From assembly GCA_002746115.1 (NCBI GenBank), contig NVXL01000024.1, positions 1 to 46,881 of the forward strand: a stretch of 46,881 nucleotides of DNA. Direction: 5' to 3'. Under the pieces are notes generated by a model that was given only the letters and a program-made list of their open reading frames with translations, searched no databases and was not told the DNA's origin. This document shows positions 27,028-38,042 of the stretch, piece after piece (within the stretch, counting starts at the first letter, position 1; each line of letters opens with the position of its first letter). A program made the position numbers and the translations under genes. The stretch comes from Alteromonadaceae bacterium (GTDB lineage: Bacteria > Pseudomonadota > Gammaproteobacteria > Pseudomonadales > Cellvibrionaceae).

Positions 27028-30000
27028 ATGCCTAAACGTACAGATATTAAAAGCATCTTGATCATTGGCGCAGGCCCGATCGTGATCGGTCAAGCTTGTG
27101 AGTTCGATTATTCCGGAGCGCAAGCGTGTAAAGCCTTACGTGAAGAAGGCTTTCGGGTGATTCTGGTCAACTCCAACCCTGCGACCATCATGACCGACCC
27201 CTCTATGGCGGACGCGACTTATATCGAGCCTATTACCTGGCAGACAGTTGCGAAGATTATTGAGAAAGAAAAGCCTGATGCGCTGTTGCCCACAATGGGT
27301 GGGCAGACGGCACTTAACTGCGCGCTAGACTTGGCTCGTGAAGGTGTGCTTGATTTACATGGTGTTCAGCTAATTGGAGCCAACGAAGAGTCTATCAATA
27401 AAGCGGAAGATCGCAGCTTATTTGATAAAGCGATGAAAAAAATTGGCCTCGAATGCGCGCGTGCGAGAATTGTTCATACGCTCGATGAAGCCAATGAAGT
27501 GCCTAAAGAATTTGGTTTTCCGGTAATTATCCGCCCCTCATTCACTATGGGCGGCTCTGGCGGTGGTATTGCGTATAACTGGGAAGAGTTTGAAGAGATC
27601 TGTACGCGTGGTTTAGATCTCTCACCAACGAACGAATTATTGATTGATGAGTCATTGCTTGGTTGGAAAGAGTATGAAATGGAAGTTGTTCGAGATAAAA
27701 ACGACAACTGTATTATTGTTTGCTCCATTGAAAACTTTGATCCGATGGGCGTTCATACTGGAGACTCCATCACCGTTGCACCTGCGCTGACGCTGACGGA
27801 TAAAGAATATCAGATCATGCGTAACGCCTCTATTGCGGTATTACGTGAGATTGGTGTGGAGACTGGCGGATCTAACGTGCAATTTGCCGTTAACCCTGAA
27901 GATGGGCGCTTGGTTGTGATCGAGATGAACCCTCGGGTATCTCGCTCATCGGCATTAGCATCCAAAGCAACGGGCTTCCCTATCGCCAAAGTGGCTGCGA
28001 AGCTGGCGGTAGGTTACACGCTCGATGAATTGAAAAACGATATTACCGGTGGTGCAACTCCGGCTTCGTTTGAGCCTAGTATTGACTACGTTGTTACTAA
28101 GATACCGCGGTTTACGTTTGAAAAATTTGGTGATGCGGATGCCCGCCTCACGACTCAAATGAAATCTGTGGGCGAAGTGATGGCGATTGGTCGTACCTTC
28201 CAAGAGTCTTTACAAAAAGCGATGCGTGGGCTTGAAGTCGACTCCTTTGGGTTTGAACCAAAAGTCGACCTTAACGCGGATGACGCGAAGCGGATTATTC
28301 GTCATGAGTTATCGACACCTGGCGCTGAGCGTCTTTGGTACGTGGGTGATGCTTTCCGTTCAGGCATGACTGTTGAAGAAGTGCATGAAAAATCGTGTAT
28401 TGATCCTTGGTTCCTCGTTCAGATTAAAGAGCTGATTGATATTGAGTCCGACTTGGGTTCAATGCGCTTGTCGCAATTAGACAATGACATCATGTTCCGC
28501 TTGAAGCGTAAAGGCTTTTCGGATGCTCGATTAGGGGAGTTGTTGGCCGTCAGTGAAACGATGATGCGTAAGCATCGTCATAAAGTAGGCGTTCATCCAG
28601 TTTATAAGCGCGTGGATACTTGTGCGGCAGAGTTCTCAACGTCTACTGCCTATATGTACTCGACCTATGAGCGTGAGTGTGAAGCCGAGCCTAGTGATCG
28701 CGAAAAAATTATGGTGATCGGCGGCGGTCCAAACCGGATCGGACAGGGGATTGAGTTTGATTATTGTTGCGTGCACGCGTCTTTGGCCGCACGTGAAGAT
28801 GGTTACGAAACGATAATGGTGAACTGTAATCCTGAGACGGTTTCGACGGATTATGATGTTTCGGATCGCTTGTATTTCGAACCTGTAACGCTGGAAGATG
28901 TACTGGAGATCGTACGTATTGAAAAACCGAAAGGTGTCATTGTACAGTTTGGTGGTCAGACGCCACTGAAACTTGCAAATGCACTGGAAGCTGATGGCGT
29001 GCCAATTATAGGTACAAGTCCTGAGGCCATTGATCGCGCGGAAGATCGTGAGCGATTCCAGCAGATGATCGAACGTTTGGGCTTGTTGCAGCCGTCTAAC
29101 GCGATCTGTCGTTCCGTCGATGAAGCTATTCGTGTCGCACCTCAAGTGGGCTATCCTTTGGTTGTGCGCCCGTCTTACGTACTTGGTGGGCGAGCGATGG
29201 AAATTGTCTACACTGAGAACGAATTACGTTATTACATGACTAATGCCGTGCACGCTTCAGATGATGCGCCGGTGTTACTTGACCATTTCTTGAATAATGC
29301 GATTGAAGTCGATATCGATGCGGTTTCTGATGGTGAGCAAGTGGTGATTGGTGCGATCATGCAGCACATTGAGCAATGTGGTGTGCATTCGGGTGATTCT
29401 GCCTGCTCGTTACCGCCTTACTCGCTTCCTGAAGACGTGCAAAACGAAATGCGTGAACAAGTGAAGCAAATGGCGATAGAGTTAGGCGTCATTGGCTTAG
29501 TGAATGCGCAGTTGGCTTATCAAGACGGCAAAATTTATATTATCGAGGTTAACCCGCGCGGCTCCCGTACGGTACCCTTTGTGTCGAAGTGCATTGGTAC
29601 TTCGCTTGCGAAGATTGCGGCTTTGTGTCAAACAGGTAAGAGCTTGAGTGAGCAAGGCTTTACTGAAGAGATTGTGCCTAGTTATTACAGTGTTAAAGAG
29701 GCGGTCTTCCCGTTTAACAAATTCCCTTCAGTCGACCCGATACTTGGTCCGGAAATGAAGTCTACTGGTGAGGTCATGGGTGTTGGTGTTACTTTTGGTG
29801 AGGCCTTTTACAAAGCTCAAGCCGGTAGTGGTTCCGCTTTGCCTCAAGGCGGAAGAGCGTTTATCAGTGTTCGTGATGTCGACAAAAGTGGCATTGTTAT
29901 GGTCGCTAAAGAATTGGTTGATCAAGGCTTTGAGATTGTAGCGACACGAGGTACTGCACGTGTTTTGGCGGATGCAGGCATCGACGTGACTATTGTCAAT

Positions 30001-30249
30001 AAGGTAGCCGAAGGGCGTCCACATATTGTTGATATGATTAAAAATCGTGAAATACAGTTGGTGATTAATACTACCGAAGGTAAACAAGCGATTAATGATT
30101 CAGCCTCTATACGTCGCAGTGCTGAGGCGAACCATGTTTACTACACAACTACCTTAGCAGCTGGTAATGCTTTGTGTCTGGCTCTGCCTTACGGCGAGAA
30201 CTATGAGGTGCGGAGTTTGCAGGATCTTCATGCCGGCATTACTAAATAA
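27028..30249 (+). CDS. carB: Carbamoyl-phosphate synthase large subunit
   Basis: The 1073-residue enzyme has two homologous ATP-grasp halves: the first ([36 protein letters not shown]) makes carboxyphosphate and carbamate, the second ([31 protein letters not shown]) phosphorylates carbamate. A C-terminal MGS-like regulatory domain (about 940-1073; [30 protein letters not shown]) responds to UMP and ornithine in E. coli. It follows carA after 124 bases. Confidence 0.98.
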   Translation: MPKRTDIKSILIIGAGPIVIGQACEFDYSGAQACKALREEGFRVILVNSNPATIMTDPSMADATYIEPITWQTVAKIIEKEKPDALLPTMGGQTALNCALDLAREGVLDLHGVQLIGANEESINKAEDRSLFDKAMKKIGLECARARIVHTLDEANEVPKEFGFPVIIRPSFTMGGSGGGIAYNWEEFEEICTRGLDLSPTNELLIDESLLGWKEYEMEVVRDKNDNCIIVCSIENFDPMGVHTGDSITVAPALTLTDKEYQIMRNASIAVLREIGVETGGSNVQFAVNPEDGRLVVIEMNPRVSRSSALASKATGFPIAKVAAKLAVGYTLDELKNDITGGATPASFEPSIDYVVTKIPRFTFEKFGDADARLTTQMKSVGEVMAIGRTFQESLQKAMRGLEVDSFGFEPKVDLNADDAKRIIRHELSTPGAERLWYVGDAFRSGMTVEEVHEKSCIDPWFLVQIKELIDIESDLGSMRLSQLDNDIMFRLKRKGFSDARLGELLAVSETMMRKHRHKVGVHPVYKRVDTCAAEFSTSTAYMYSTYERECEAEPSDREKIMVIGGGPNRIGQGIEFDYCCVHASLAAREDGYETIMVNCNPETVSTDYDVSDRLYFEPVTLEDVLEIVRIEKPKGVIVQFGGQTPLKLANALEADGVPIIGTSPEAIDRAEDRERFQQMIERLGLLQPSNAICRSVDEAIRVAPQVGYPLVVRPSYVLGGRAMEIVYTENELRYYMTNAVHASDDAPVLLDHFLNNAIEVDIDAVSDGEQVVIGAIMQHIEQCGVHSGDSACSLPPYSLPEDVQNEMREQVKQMAIELGVIGLVNAQLAYQDGKIYIIEVNPRGSRTVPFVSKCIGTSLAKIAALCQTGKSLSEQGFTEEIVPSYYSVKEAVFPFNKFPSVDPILGPEMKSTGEVMGVGVTFGEAFYKAQAGSGSALPQGGRAFISVRDVDKSGIVMVAKELVDQGFEIVATRGTARVLADAGIDVTIVNKVAEGRPHIVDMIKNREIQLVINTTEGKQAINDSASIRRSAEANHVYYTTTLAAGNALCLALPYGENYEVRSLQDLHAGITK

Positions 30250-30280
30250 TTGTTGAAAACCTATTGAGAAAAGCTTAGCT

Positions 30281-30754
30281 ATGCAAAAGTACCCAATGAC
30301 AGTTGAAGGCGAAAAAGCCTTAAGAGAAGAGCTAGAAGAGCTAAAAAAAGTTGTTCGTCCGCGCATTGTTGCTTCCATCGCTGAAGCTCGGGAACATGGT
30401 GATTTGAAAGAGAATGCTGAGTATCATGCTGCCCGTGAGCAGCAAGGGTTCTGTGAAGGTCGAGTTCAGGAAATTGAAGCGAAGTTGTCTACTGCACAGG
30501 TCATTGACGTGAAGGCTCTTCCAGCTGGCAATCGTGTGATTTTTGGCGTGACTGTCAACCTTATCAATGTAGGTACCGATGAAGAGATTACCTACAAAAT
30601 TGTGGGTGAAGATGAAGCGAGTATTAAGCTTAATAAAATCTCTGTAACATCGCCAATCGCTAGGGCGCTTATCGGCAAAGAAGTTGGTGATGTGGTCGTT
30701 GTGCGTGCACCGAAAGGCGATATAGAATTCGAGATTGATGGTGTTAAGTATTAA
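30281..30754 (+). CDS. greA: Transcription elongation factor GreA
   Basis: GreA enters the secondary channel of RNA polymerase and triggers cleavage of backtracked RNA. The N-terminal coiled coil ([40 protein letters not shown]) includes the acidic tip residues. The C-terminal FKBP-like domain ([27 protein letters not shown]) follows. The 157-residue length is typical. It is the last gene after carAB, in the usual order. Confidence 0.98.
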   Translation: MQKYPMTVEGEKALREELEELKKVVRPRIVASIAEAREHGDLKENAEYHAAREQQGFCEGRVQEIEAKLSTAQVIDVKALPAGNRVIFGVTVNLINVGTDEEITYKIVGEDEASIKLNKISVTSPIARALIGKEVGDVVVVRAPKGDIEFEIDGVKY

Positions 30755-30765
30755 GCGTTAAATTC

Positions 30766-30806
30766 ACACCACTATAGTGCTACAGATCGCAGCAGTATAG
30801 TGGTGT
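30766..30806 (+). terminator. Hairpin directly after greA
   Basis: ACACCACTATA and TATAGTGGTGT form an 11-bp stem with a 19-base loop, starting 11 bases after the greA stop. No T-run follows. Confidence 0.45.
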
Positions 30807-30823
30807 AAAGTATTTGATAATGT

Positions 30824-30858
30824 ATAAGGGCGCGCATCTATTTTGCGCCCTTATTTGT
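30824..30858 (+). terminator. Intrinsic terminator of the carAB-greA group
   Basis: ATAAGGGCGC and GCGCCCTTAT form a 10-bp stem with an 11-base loop, followed by a short T-containing tail. Confidence 0.8.
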
Positions 30859-30887
30859 GTCGGTTTTTTTTACTTTTCCTTTTTTCC

Positions 30888-30908
30888 TTTTGTCGCCTTG
30901 TGACAAAA
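30888..30908. promoter_or_regulatory. Palindrome in the greA-cNMP intergenic region
   Basis: TTTTGTC and GACAAAA flank seven bases. This may be a regulator site for the gene starting at 31190, but it is far (about 280 bases) from it. The rest of 30859-31189 holds only GGCGCC-rich repeats (about 31015-31045) and no gene that I can support. Confidence 0.25.
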
Positions 30909-31189
30909 ATTGTACTCTGGCAACATTCTAGTTCTTTTTGTTTTTAAGCCGCTTCCTTTGCGTAATAAACCTCCCACCTCTGAAGGCCTTGATGTTTAAG
31001 GGCTCACGTTATTTGGCGCCAAAAAGCGCCGTTTGACGCCACAGCGGCTGTGCTTTTGGTTCGTATATTGCAATACCGTTTGTAAGATAGAACGCTACGA
31101 CCTAAAAAACGGTAATCTTAAAGCTGTAATCACGATTATGTTAGCCGGGTTGAGCGAAGACGCAATGACTGACGAAGAGCGAGCGTATT

Positions 31190-31705
31190 ATGTTAGCTGA
31201 AAATCTATATTATTCAGGTCGTAATGACTTTGTTGACGATGAGGGGCGAGAGCAGATATCGTTATTTTCAGGCTTAGATGAAAAGCAGTTAGATAAGCTC
31301 TATGCCTTGATGACGCGTTTAAATGTTGATCACGGCGATCAAATTTTTGCACAAGGGCAACTGCCTTGCAATATCTACATAGTGCACTACGGTTTGGTGA
31401 ATCTACAGGTCGATTGTGGTGAGGATTCTACTTCAGTGATTAACTATGCGTCTGGTGATTGTTTTGGTGAGACGGCGGTGTTGGGGGCGCAGCCTCAAAT
31501 GGGACGTGCTATATCTGTCGGTAATACGCAGTTACTAGTGTTATCACAGTCGGTTTTGATGGCTTTACTTGAGTATGACGCACCCCTCTTTGCGGTGCTA
31601 ATGATTAATGTTACGCGAGAGATAAGCCGTCAAATGCATGGTATGGTGAATGCTAAGCGCGACGATAGTGAATGCTTCTTCGGTAAATCCAATTATGTTT
31701 TGTAA
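31190..31705 (+). CDS. Cyclic-nucleotide-binding-domain protein without an output domain
   Basis: Residues 20-140 form a cNMP-binding (Crp-type) beta-barrel: SLFSGLDEKQLDKLYALM, GDQIFAQGQLPCNIYIVHYG and the phosphate-binding cassette-like GDCFGETAVLGAQPQMGRAI, with the FGETA and R residues expected for cyclic nucleotide binding. Unlike Crp there is no helix-turn-helix after the C-helix; the chain ends at 171 residues. It may act by binding a partner protein. The ribosome binding site is weak. The gene stands alone, ending before a bidirectional terminator. Confidence 0.85.
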   Translation: MLAENLYYSGRNDFVDDEGREQISLFSGLDEKQLDKLYALMTRLNVDHGDQIFAQGQLPCNIYIVHYGLVNLQVDCGEDSTSVINYASGDCFGETAVLGAQPQMGRAISVGNTQLLVLSQSVLMALLEYDAPLFAVLMINVTREISRQMHGMVNAKRDDSECFFGKSNYVL

Positions 31706-31784
31706 GTTGATTCCGTTGCGCTAGATGGGTGGTGTTTCTCCGGCGCTTAAATCAGCGCTCAAAACAGTATTGCATTAATGTTTA

Positions 31785-31827
31785 AATAAAAAAGGCGATC
31801 CAATAACATTAGGTCGCCTTTTTTATT
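31785..31827. terminator. Bidirectional intrinsic terminator
   Basis: AATAAAAAAGGCGA and TCGCCTTTTTTATT form a perfect 14-bp stem with a 15-base loop. A- and T-runs flank it on both strands, serving the cNMP gene and the convergent BaeSR group. Confidence 0.9.
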
Positions 31828-31859
31828 GCTTTTTATCTGGCTTTTGTTAATTTCGCTGC

Positions 31860-32336
31860 TTACCAGTGGTGGATGGTATCGGGGTAATCTTGTTTGTCCT
31901 GCTTGTTGGCAGCGTCATTGCATTCGCCGCGGATATGTTGTTTGGGTGGGTATAGCTGCTCATCTAAGAGCCAATATCCATTGCGACAGTAATGATTTTC
32001 TAAAATATGTACGTCGGCGAGCTGTATTAAGTGCTTACGTGTTTGTTCCAGTGTTCGTTTGTCTTTCTTGTTTCGTCGCGACCTTTTGCCTAAGCTATCT
32101 TCTGGTGATTGCTCTTTTCTGTTATGTTTAATCGTTACTTGAAAGTGCTTTAGGCCGCTTTCAGTTATTCGGGTATCGAATTTTGCAAGTTCCCGGTTAG
32201 GCGATTTATTAACGCAAGCATTGGTTAACAGGCTTATAAACATAATCGTCAAAAGTGATAGCATTCGCGATTGGCCTGTTGTCTTAATCGCTGTCGTTTT
32301 AATTGGCAGTGTTTTAGCTAGTAGTGCTTTAATCAT
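31860..32336 (-). CDS. Probable lipoprotein of unknown function, last gene of the baeSR operon
   Basis: The frame contains a hydrophobic stretch MLSLLTIMFISLLTNAC with a lipobox-like LTNAC, preceded by a Lys-rich n-region. The mature part is charged (KRSRRNKKDKRTLEQTRKHL) and has two further Cys residues (HYCRNGYW and GECNDA). I recognise no family. The ATG at 32336 lies inside the end of baeR, so translation is likely coupled; a start further in (at the Met before LSLLT) would give a shorter signal. It could be a target or accessory of the two-component system. Confidence 0.6.
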   Translation of the reverse strand: MIKALLAKTLPIKTTAIKTTGQSRMLSLLTIMFISLLTNACVNKSPNRELAKFDTRITESGLKHFQVTIKHNRKEQSPEDSLGKRSRRNKKDKRTLEQTRKHLIQLADVHILENHYCRNGYWLLDEQLYPPKQHIRGECNDAANKQDKQDYPDTIHHW

Positions 32337-33042
32337 TGTCATCACTCAAATTGGGTTCGAATTTATAACCTACGCCATAGATGGACTTAATAATATCGCT
32401 ATTAGGGGCGGTGTCATTGAGTTTTTTTCGCAGCTTTTTGATGTGGCTATCTACCGTTCGATCACTCACAATTCGGTAGTCGTGATAAATGTTATCTAGG
32501 ATCTGCTGTCTAGAGAATATTTTCCCCGGCTCATTAAATAGTAGTTTGAACAAGTTTAGTTCAATTTTTGTGAGCTCTACCGTGGCATTCTTAATAGTCA
32601 GTTGTAGCTTTTCTGTGTCAAGGGAAATTAATACTGCACTATTGTTGAGCGGTGGTTTTGAACGGTTCAGTCGCCATAAAATGGTTTTAATGCGCGCAAC
32701 GACCTCGCGAGGGCTGTAGGGTTTGCATATGTAATCATCGGCACCGATTTCAAGCCCAAGTAGTCGGTCAACCTCCTCAACTTTGGCAGTAGTAATAATA
32801 ATAGGAATAGCGCTATTTGAACGGATACTCTTGCAGATGTCGAGGCCGTTTTTACCCGGGAGCATTAGGTCTAATAATACGAGGGCGGTTCGATTGTTTT
32901 TTATCCATGGCTCGACTTCGGCGCCATTGCCGATGACATGAGTTGGGTAACCTGCTGCTTGAACATACTCTTCGATTAGGGTGGCAAGGTCGGGTTCGTC
33001 TTCCACGATTAATATCGTATCAACTGCTGTATTTTCTGCCAT
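32329..33042 (-). CDS. baeR: OmpR-type response regulator, BaeR-like
   Basis: The receiver domain has the acidic pair in VEDEPD and phospho-acceptor Asp58 (LLDLMLPGKNG), then TTAKVEEVDRLLGLEIGAD and DYICKPYSPREVVARIKTIL, almost identical to E. coli BaeR. The winged-helix C-terminus includes RTVDSHIKKLRKKL and YGVGYKFE. BaeR controls envelope-stress and efflux genes in enterics; whether targets are shared here is unknown. Its start overlaps the baeS stop. Confidence 0.93.
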   Translation of the reverse strand: MAENTAVDTILIVEDEPDLATLIEEYVQAAGYPTHVIGNGAEVEPWIKNNRTALVLLDLMLPGKNGLDICKSIRSNSAIPIIITTAKVEEVDRLLGLEIGADDYICKPYSPREVVARIKTILWRLNRSKPPLNNSAVLISLDTEKLQLTIKNATVELTKIELNLFKLLFNEPGKIFSRQQILDNIYHDYRIVSDRTVDSHIKKLRKKLNDTAPNSDIIKSIYGVGYKFEPNLSDDND

Positions 33043-34490
33043 TAGAGGCCTCTTCTCTTAAACTCTATAGTCAAAGCCAAGCCGCCTAGAGTGGCGTGCT
33101 TGGCTGTTATTTCGCCTTGATGGCTTTCGACGATTTTTTCGCAAATACTTAAGCCTAAACCTGCGCCGCCAGTGTTGCGGTTACGGGACGATTCAACGCG
33201 GTATAGGCGTTCAAAAATCTTATCTATGGATTCGCCTGAGACCCCGGGGGCGCTATCGTGTACGGCGATAATTAGCGCGCTATCGTTACTATCGAGATGT
33301 ACTTCGATTTGTCCGGGGGAGTCGGTGTAACGATAGCTGTTTTCAATCAAATTGTTCATCAGCTGCTTGATGCGCGTACTATCGGCCATCATGAACACGT
33401 CTTTTTCTTTCGATCGACAAACAAAATGTAACTCTAAGCCTTTCTCCCTAAATCGATCACTATTGCTGGCAACAATGTCGCTAACAAGTTCCTGAATATT
33501 GCAGAGTTCTTTGCGATATGTAAGGGCGCCTAGGTCGGCGAGTGAGAGTTCATACAAGTCGTTAAGGATGTGGTTTAGGCCTTCAACATTTTTTTGTAGC
33601 AAGTTAATATTTTTAATGCTGGGTTTTCGTATACCGTCTTCCATTGCTTCAAGCTGAGCTTTGAGTACGGCAAGTGGGGTGCGCATTTCATGCGAAATGT
33701 CCGCCACCCAGCATTTTCGCGCTTGCTCATTTTTTTCTAATGTTCGTGCCATTTCGTCAAAGTTGTTGCATAGCTGACCTAGCTCATCATTGGCTTTGGT
33801 CTCTATTCGTACGGAAAAATCACCTTCAGCAAGCTTCTTGGCGTTTTTTGATAGGAGTGTTAATGGTGTGATGATCCAGCGTGATACGAGCAATGCTATG
33901 ATCAGTGAGGTAAATATCATAACGATACAGATAATAGCGAAAGAGCGAATCTGTTGATCTACAAATAGCCTATCTACAGCCCGTAAAAAAGCTTTGGGTT
34001 TTACGTAGGCGATGTAAGCGATGACTTGGTCTTCCGTTTGAATCGCGCGGTAAATGTAATTTGCATCTTCATCGATTCGTCCTGCAATGAGGTTTTTGTT
34101 CTCGTCGGTTAAAATTAGATGCTGAAAAAACGCGCGTTGATTGGTCTGTAGCTCTTTGTCGAGTGTTTGCCTTTCTGTCCAGTCCTGCTGCTTTGGGCCA
34201 AGTAGTGACGACGGGCGATTTTGGTGCTGTAGGTATTGGCGGTAGGTGGCGTCTCGCAGTTTTGCCCAGTGCGAAGGGTTTTCTATGAAGGGCGATAGCG
34301 ATTCAGATTCTAGGTAAGCTGAGCGCACCGCGAGTTCAAGCGGTTCGAGGCGCTCAAGGATTTGGTCTGTCGCATAATCTAAAAAACGTTTTTTCACGCT
34401 TAGGTGTGTGAGTATTAACAGCGCACCTAAACCAAGGATTAAAGCGAAAAAAAATGTCAGCCAGAGTTTGATACGTATGCTTTTAATCAT
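33042..34490 (-). CDS. baeS: Sensor histidine kinase, BaeS-like
   Basis: The 482-residue membrane kinase has TM1 (about 9-30), a periplasmic sensing region, TM2 (about 183-205) and a HAMP domain (about 205-255). The phospho-acceptor helix has His267 in VADISHEMRTPLAVLKAQ, and the ATP-binding domain carries NLIENSYRYTD, HDSAPGV and GGAGLGLSI. The DISHEMRTPL-LEAMEDGIRK stretch is like E. coli BaeS. It is the first gene of baeS-baeR-lipoprotein. Confidence 0.93.
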   Translation of the reverse strand: MIKSIRIKLWLTFFFALILGLGALLILTHLSVKKRFLDYATDQILERLEPLELAVRSAYLESESLSPFIENPSHWAKLRDATYRQYLQHQNRPSSLLGPKQQDWTERQTLDKELQTNQRAFFQHLILTDENKNLIAGRIDEDANYIYRAIQTEDQVIAYIAYVKPKAFLRAVDRLFVDQQIRSFAIICIVMIFTSLIIALLVSRWIITPLTLLSKNAKKLAEGDFSVRIETKANDELGQLCNNFDEMARTLEKNEQARKCWVADISHEMRTPLAVLKAQLEAMEDGIRKPSIKNINLLQKNVEGLNHILNDLYELSLADLGALTYRKELCNIQELVSDIVASNSDRFREKGLELHFVCRSKEKDVFMMADSTRIKQLMNNLIENSYRYTDSPGQIEVHLDSNDSALIIAVHDSAPGVSGESIDKIFERLYRVESSRNRNTGGAGLGLSICEKIVESHQGEITAKHATLGGLALTIEFKRRGL

Positions 34491-34733
34491 GGCGTCTTAG
34501 GTTGGGGTTGCACTTGGGTTACGCCAGGTTGTTCAGGTTGTGGCTTATATGAAAGCCGAGTATTGTGCTTTCTGGGAGCAAGTGCAACGTATGTGGGCGG
34601 GAAATCAATTTGTTTTCACAATCTGCAGGTGTTTTGTAGTTAAATTGTTTTAGCCCAGCTAGGTTATGGCTTAACTAAGTTTTTGCTTAACTATAGGGCT
34701 CCCGCTGAAGATAAAAGTTGATGCTGGGCTTAC

Positions 34734-35033
34734 TTAGCGAGCGTTTGAAGCTTTGACCGGCTGATTTCGGGATTCGCGATATATTAGGGCGACTTTGCCA
34801 ATTTCCTGGACTAAAGTAGCCCGGCTTTGCTTGCAGAGTTCTTCTACGAGCTGTTTTCTTGTATCTCTGTCAGTGATCACGAGCTTAATTTTGATAAGCT
34901 CGTGATCATCAAGTGCACGACTGAGTTCTGTGAGGACGCTTTCGCTCAGGCCTTTACCTGCTATGGTAACGACGGGCTTTAAGCCGTGGCCGAGTGAGCG
35001 AAATCGTTTTTTTGTTTCTGTAGGTAATGCCAT
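34734..35033 (-). CDS. yhbY: YhbY-family (CRM domain) ribosome-associated RNA-binding protein
   Basis: The 99-residue protein is a single CRM domain with the fold start RSLGHGLKPVVTIAGKGLSESVL, the Gly-rich GKG loop, HELIKIKLVI and IGKVALIYR. It binds the pre-50S particle in E. coli. Divergent from rlmE, as in most gammaproteobacteria. Confidence 0.93.
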   Translation of the reverse strand: MALPTETKKRFRSLGHGLKPVVTIAGKGLSESVLTELSRALDDHELIKIKLVITDRDTRKQLVEELCKQSRATLVQEIGKVALIYRESRNQPVKASNAR

Positions 35034-35180
35034 TGCTTGTATGCCTTAATTTGCTGGACTTTCTGTAATCAGGCATTGTACCTTTTACCGCCCTTGTTTT
35101 TACAGGGGAAGAGGGCTTGTTTTTGATGAACTTTTGTTTTTGATGGGCTCTGAATTAATTTATTTGCGGAAGATATAATA

Positions 35181-35807
35181 ATGGCGCGCTCCAAAAGCAG
35201 TAACCAGTGGCTGCAAGAACATTTTAATGACTCGTATGTAAAAAAATCTCAGCAAGACGGTTTGCGTTCAAGGGCGAGTTATAAGTTAATTGAGTTGGGT
35301 AAAAAAGATCGATTGTTCCGTGCTGGGCAATGCGTTGTCGATCTTGGATCCGCGCCGGGAGGCTGGTCGCAAGTCGCGGCTAGATCAGTTGGAGATCAGG
35401 GTAGGGTGGTGGCTTCTGACATTCTGTCGATGGACGCAATCGCGGGTGTTGAGTTCATACAGGGTGATTTTACCGAGGAAAAAGTCTTCGAACAATTGCT
35501 AAGTTGCTTAGCTGATGGTGGTGCTGATCTTGTAATTTCAGATATGGCCCCCAACTTAAGTGGTATCGCTGATATTGATCAGCCGCAAGCGATGTATTTG
35601 GTTGAATTGGCGCTTGATATGGCCTTCAAAGTGTTGAAGCCTGGTGGTGGTTTTGTCTGCAAAGTCTTTCAAGGCGAGGGTTTTGATGGTTTGCTGAGGC
35701 AATGTCGATCTACTTTTTCAAAAGTGATGGTTCGCAAGCCGGATGCTTCTCGAGCGCGATCAAAAGAGATGTATTTTGTTGCTAAGGGTTACAGGGGCGA
35801 GCATTGA
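35181..35807 (+). CDS. rlmE: 23S rRNA 2'-O-methyltransferase RlmE (FtsJ)
   Basis: RlmE methylates U2552 of 23S rRNA in late 50S assembly. The AdoMet motif is [15 protein letters not shown] and the catalytic residues are in [23 protein letters not shown] and [15 protein letters not shown] (K-D-K pattern). The 208-residue length is normal, and GGAAG precedes the ATG. It is first in the rlmE-ftsH-folP-glmM group. Confidence 0.97.
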   Translation: MARSKSSNQWLQEHFNDSYVKKSQQDGLRSRASYKLIELGKKDRLFRAGQCVVDLGSAPGGWSQVAARSVGDQGRVVASDILSMDAIAGVEFIQGDFTEEKVFEQLLSCLADGGADLVISDMAPNLSGIADIDQPQAMYLVELALDMAFKVLKPGGGFVCKVFQGEGFDGLLRQCRSTFSKVMVRKPDASRARSKEMYFVAKGYRGEH

Positions 35808-35869
35808 GCTATTTAGCCTTATTAAACGCCTGTAAATAATGTAATTGTTCTTAGTGAGTGGATGATTTC

Positions 35870-35900
35870 TTGTTTCCTGATGTGCTATGGGATCTATAAT
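35870..35900 (+). promoter_or_regulatory. Candidate promoter of ftsH
   Basis: A consensus -10 TATAAT (35895-35900) follows a TTGTTT element 19 bases upstream. Spacing is long and the -35 is imperfect, so the call rests mainly on the -10 and its position about 90 bases before ftsH. Confidence 0.35.
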
Positions 35901-35992
35901 ATATTATGGGCTTGTGACATCGGGAACAAAGCACGTAAAGGCTGCAAACACGGCGCTTTATCTAATTAACTTCATGACGAGAGGGTAAATCC

Positions 35993-37891
35993 TTGAACGA
36001 TATGGCTAAAAACGTAGTTTTGTGGCTAGTGATTGCGGTGATTCTGTTTTCCGTTTTTCAGAATTTTAGTTCCGCGCCACCTGCAAATGAGGTGACGTAT
36101 TCCGAATTTGTCCATGATGTTAAATCTGGTCGAGTGCGTGAAATCGAAAATAGTGGCCGTATTATCCGTGGTATTGATATGGATGGTAGTCCCTTTACCG
36201 TCATTCGACCTGATTTAATTGATAGCCAGATTATTGATGACCTCATTAATAATGGTGTGCAAGTGCGCGGCGTCGAGCCGGAGGAACCTAGTATTTGGCA
36301 GAGCCTCCTGGTGGCGAGCTTTCCTATTTTGCTTTTTATTGCGGTATTTGTCTTTTTTATGCGTCAGATGCAAGGCGGTTCTGGCGGACGTGGTGGCCCG
36401 ATGAGTTTTGCGAAAAGCAAGGCGAGGTTGTTGGGTGAGGATCAAGTGAAGACTACTTTTGCTGACGTTGCCGGTGTTGATGAGGCGAAAGAGGAGGTTC
36501 AAGAGTTGGTCGAATATTTGAAAGACCCATCTCGCTTCCAACGTCTGGGAGGTCAACTTCCTCGTGGTGTGTTAATGTCAGGCCCACCAGGGACGGGTAA
36601 AACGTTGTTGGCCAAAGCCATAGCTGGTGAGGCGAAGGTGCCTTTTTTCTCTATTTCAGGCTCTGACTTTGTTGAAATGTTCGTTGGTGTCGGCGCTTCT
36701 CGCGTGCGGGACATGTTTGAGCAGGCGAAAAAGCAAGCGCCTTGTATTATCTTTATTGATGAAATTGATGCTGTTGGTCGCCATCGTGGTAGTGGTCATG
36801 GTGGTGGTCATGATGAGCGTGAGCAGACATTAAACCAGTTGTTGGTTGAAATGGATGGGTTTGAAGGCAACGAAGGTGTGATTGTTATTGCCGCTACAAA
36901 TCGCGTGGATGTGTTGGATAAGGCCTTAACTCGTCCAGGTCGTTTTGATCGACAAGTCTATGTTGGTTTACCTGATGTACGTGGTCGTGAGCAGATCCTG
37001 AAAGTACATATGCGTAAAGTTCCGCTGGATAACGGCGTAGATCCTAAGGTGATTGCTCGCGGTACTCCTGGATTTTCAGGCGCTGACTTGGCAAACTTAA
37101 TTAATGAGGCGGCTTTGTTGGCTGCACGCGCTAACAAGCGTGTTGTCACAAGTGAGCAGTTCGAAAATGCTCGGGATAAAATCTTGATGGGTACTGAACG
37201 CCGTTCTCTTGTTATGAGCGATCAAGAGAAAGAGAGTACCGCCTATCATGAGGCTGGACATGCGATTGTTGGTTTCTTATCTCCTGAGCATGACCCTATC
37301 CATAAAGTGACAATTATTCCTCGTGGTCGGGCGCTTGGTGTGACGCAATTTCTTCCAGAAGGCGATCGACTTTCTGAGAGTCGTCGTAAGTTGCTTAGTC
37401 AGATCGCCGTTGCGTACGGTGGGCGCATTGCTGAGAATATGAAATACGGTAAAGAAGGTGTGAGTACTGGTGCTGCGCAAGATATTAAGTATGCCACTCA
37501 TATCGCTAGGCAGATGGTCGTCAACTACGGCTTGTCTGAAAAACTAGGCCCGTTAGATTACGATAATCGTGATAGCGATGGCCTTAATTCCCGGTCTATC
37601 TCTGGATTGACTGCTCGCTTGATCGATGAGGAAGTAAAAGCGATAACTGATCAATGCTATCAAATGTCGACAGAAATACTGGATGAAAATAAAGATATTC
37701 TAGAGTCTATGAAAGCCGCATTGATGGAGTATGAAACCATTGATTCAGACCAGGTCGCCGATCTTATGGCTCGTAAAAGTGTGCGTCCTCCCAAAGAGTG
37801 GGCCGATAACGATTTTGATGGTGATACTAAGCCTGACGATCCAAAAGCTACTGAAAAACCTCCTGTTGCCGGTCCGGTAGGGGAACATTAA
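35993..37891 (+). CDS. ftsH: ATP-dependent zinc metalloprotease FtsH
   Basis: This membrane-bound AAA+ protease degrades misfolded membrane proteins and regulatory substrates. Two membrane segments (about 8-24 and 105-123) flank a periplasmic domain. The AAA module has Walker A GPPGTGKT (197-204), [11 protein letters not shown] and RPGRFDR, and the zinc site is HEAGH (419-423). Length is 632 residues. I kept the TTG start (35993) because GAGGG is well spaced and MNDMAKN resembles Pseudomonas FtsH; the ATG at 36002 is an alternative. Confidence 0.97.
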   Translation: MNDMAKNVVLWLVIAVILFSVFQNFSSAPPANEVTYSEFVHDVKSGRVREIENSGRIIRGIDMDGSPFTVIRPDLIDSQIIDDLINNGVQVRGVEPEEPSIWQSLLVASFPILLFIAVFVFFMRQMQGGSGGRGGPMSFAKSKARLLGEDQVKTTFADVAGVDEAKEEVQELVEYLKDPSRFQRLGGQLPRGVLMSGPPGTGKTLLAKAIAGEAKVPFFSISGSDFVEMFVGVGASRVRDMFEQAKKQAPCIIFIDEIDAVGRHRGSGHGGGHDEREQTLNQLLVEMDGFEGNEGVIVIAATNRVDVLDKALTRPGRFDRQVYVGLPDVRGREQILKVHMRKVPLDNGVDPKVIARGTPGFSGADLANLINEAALLAARANKRVVTSEQFENARDKILMGTERRSLVMSDQEKESTAYHEAGHAIVGFLSPEHDPIHKVTIIPRGRALGVTQFLPEGDRLSESRRKLLSQIAVAYGGRIAENMKYGKEGVSTGAAQDIKYATHIARQMVVNYGLSEKLGPLDYDNRDSDGLNSRSISGLTARLIDEEVKAITDQCYQMSTEILDENKDILESMKAALMEYETIDSDQVADLMARKSVRPPKEWADNDFDGDTKPDDPKATEKPPVAGPVGEH

Positions 37892-38042
37892 CGCCTAGTG
37901 TTTTTTGCGATTTACGGCTCTGAATAAAAGCTGTTGTTTGGAGCGGTACGTCGTTGCTCCGGCGAGGCTTTTTCTTTGTTTGCCGTTTACATTGCTCAAT
38001 ACTTAATGTCTTTTCGTTTTCTTCGGAGTGAACTCCCAAGTT

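Noticed and set aside
28636-29145. 169-codon frame opposite carB
   Set aside because: It is a shadow of the carB codons; carB is unambiguous and no start signal fits.
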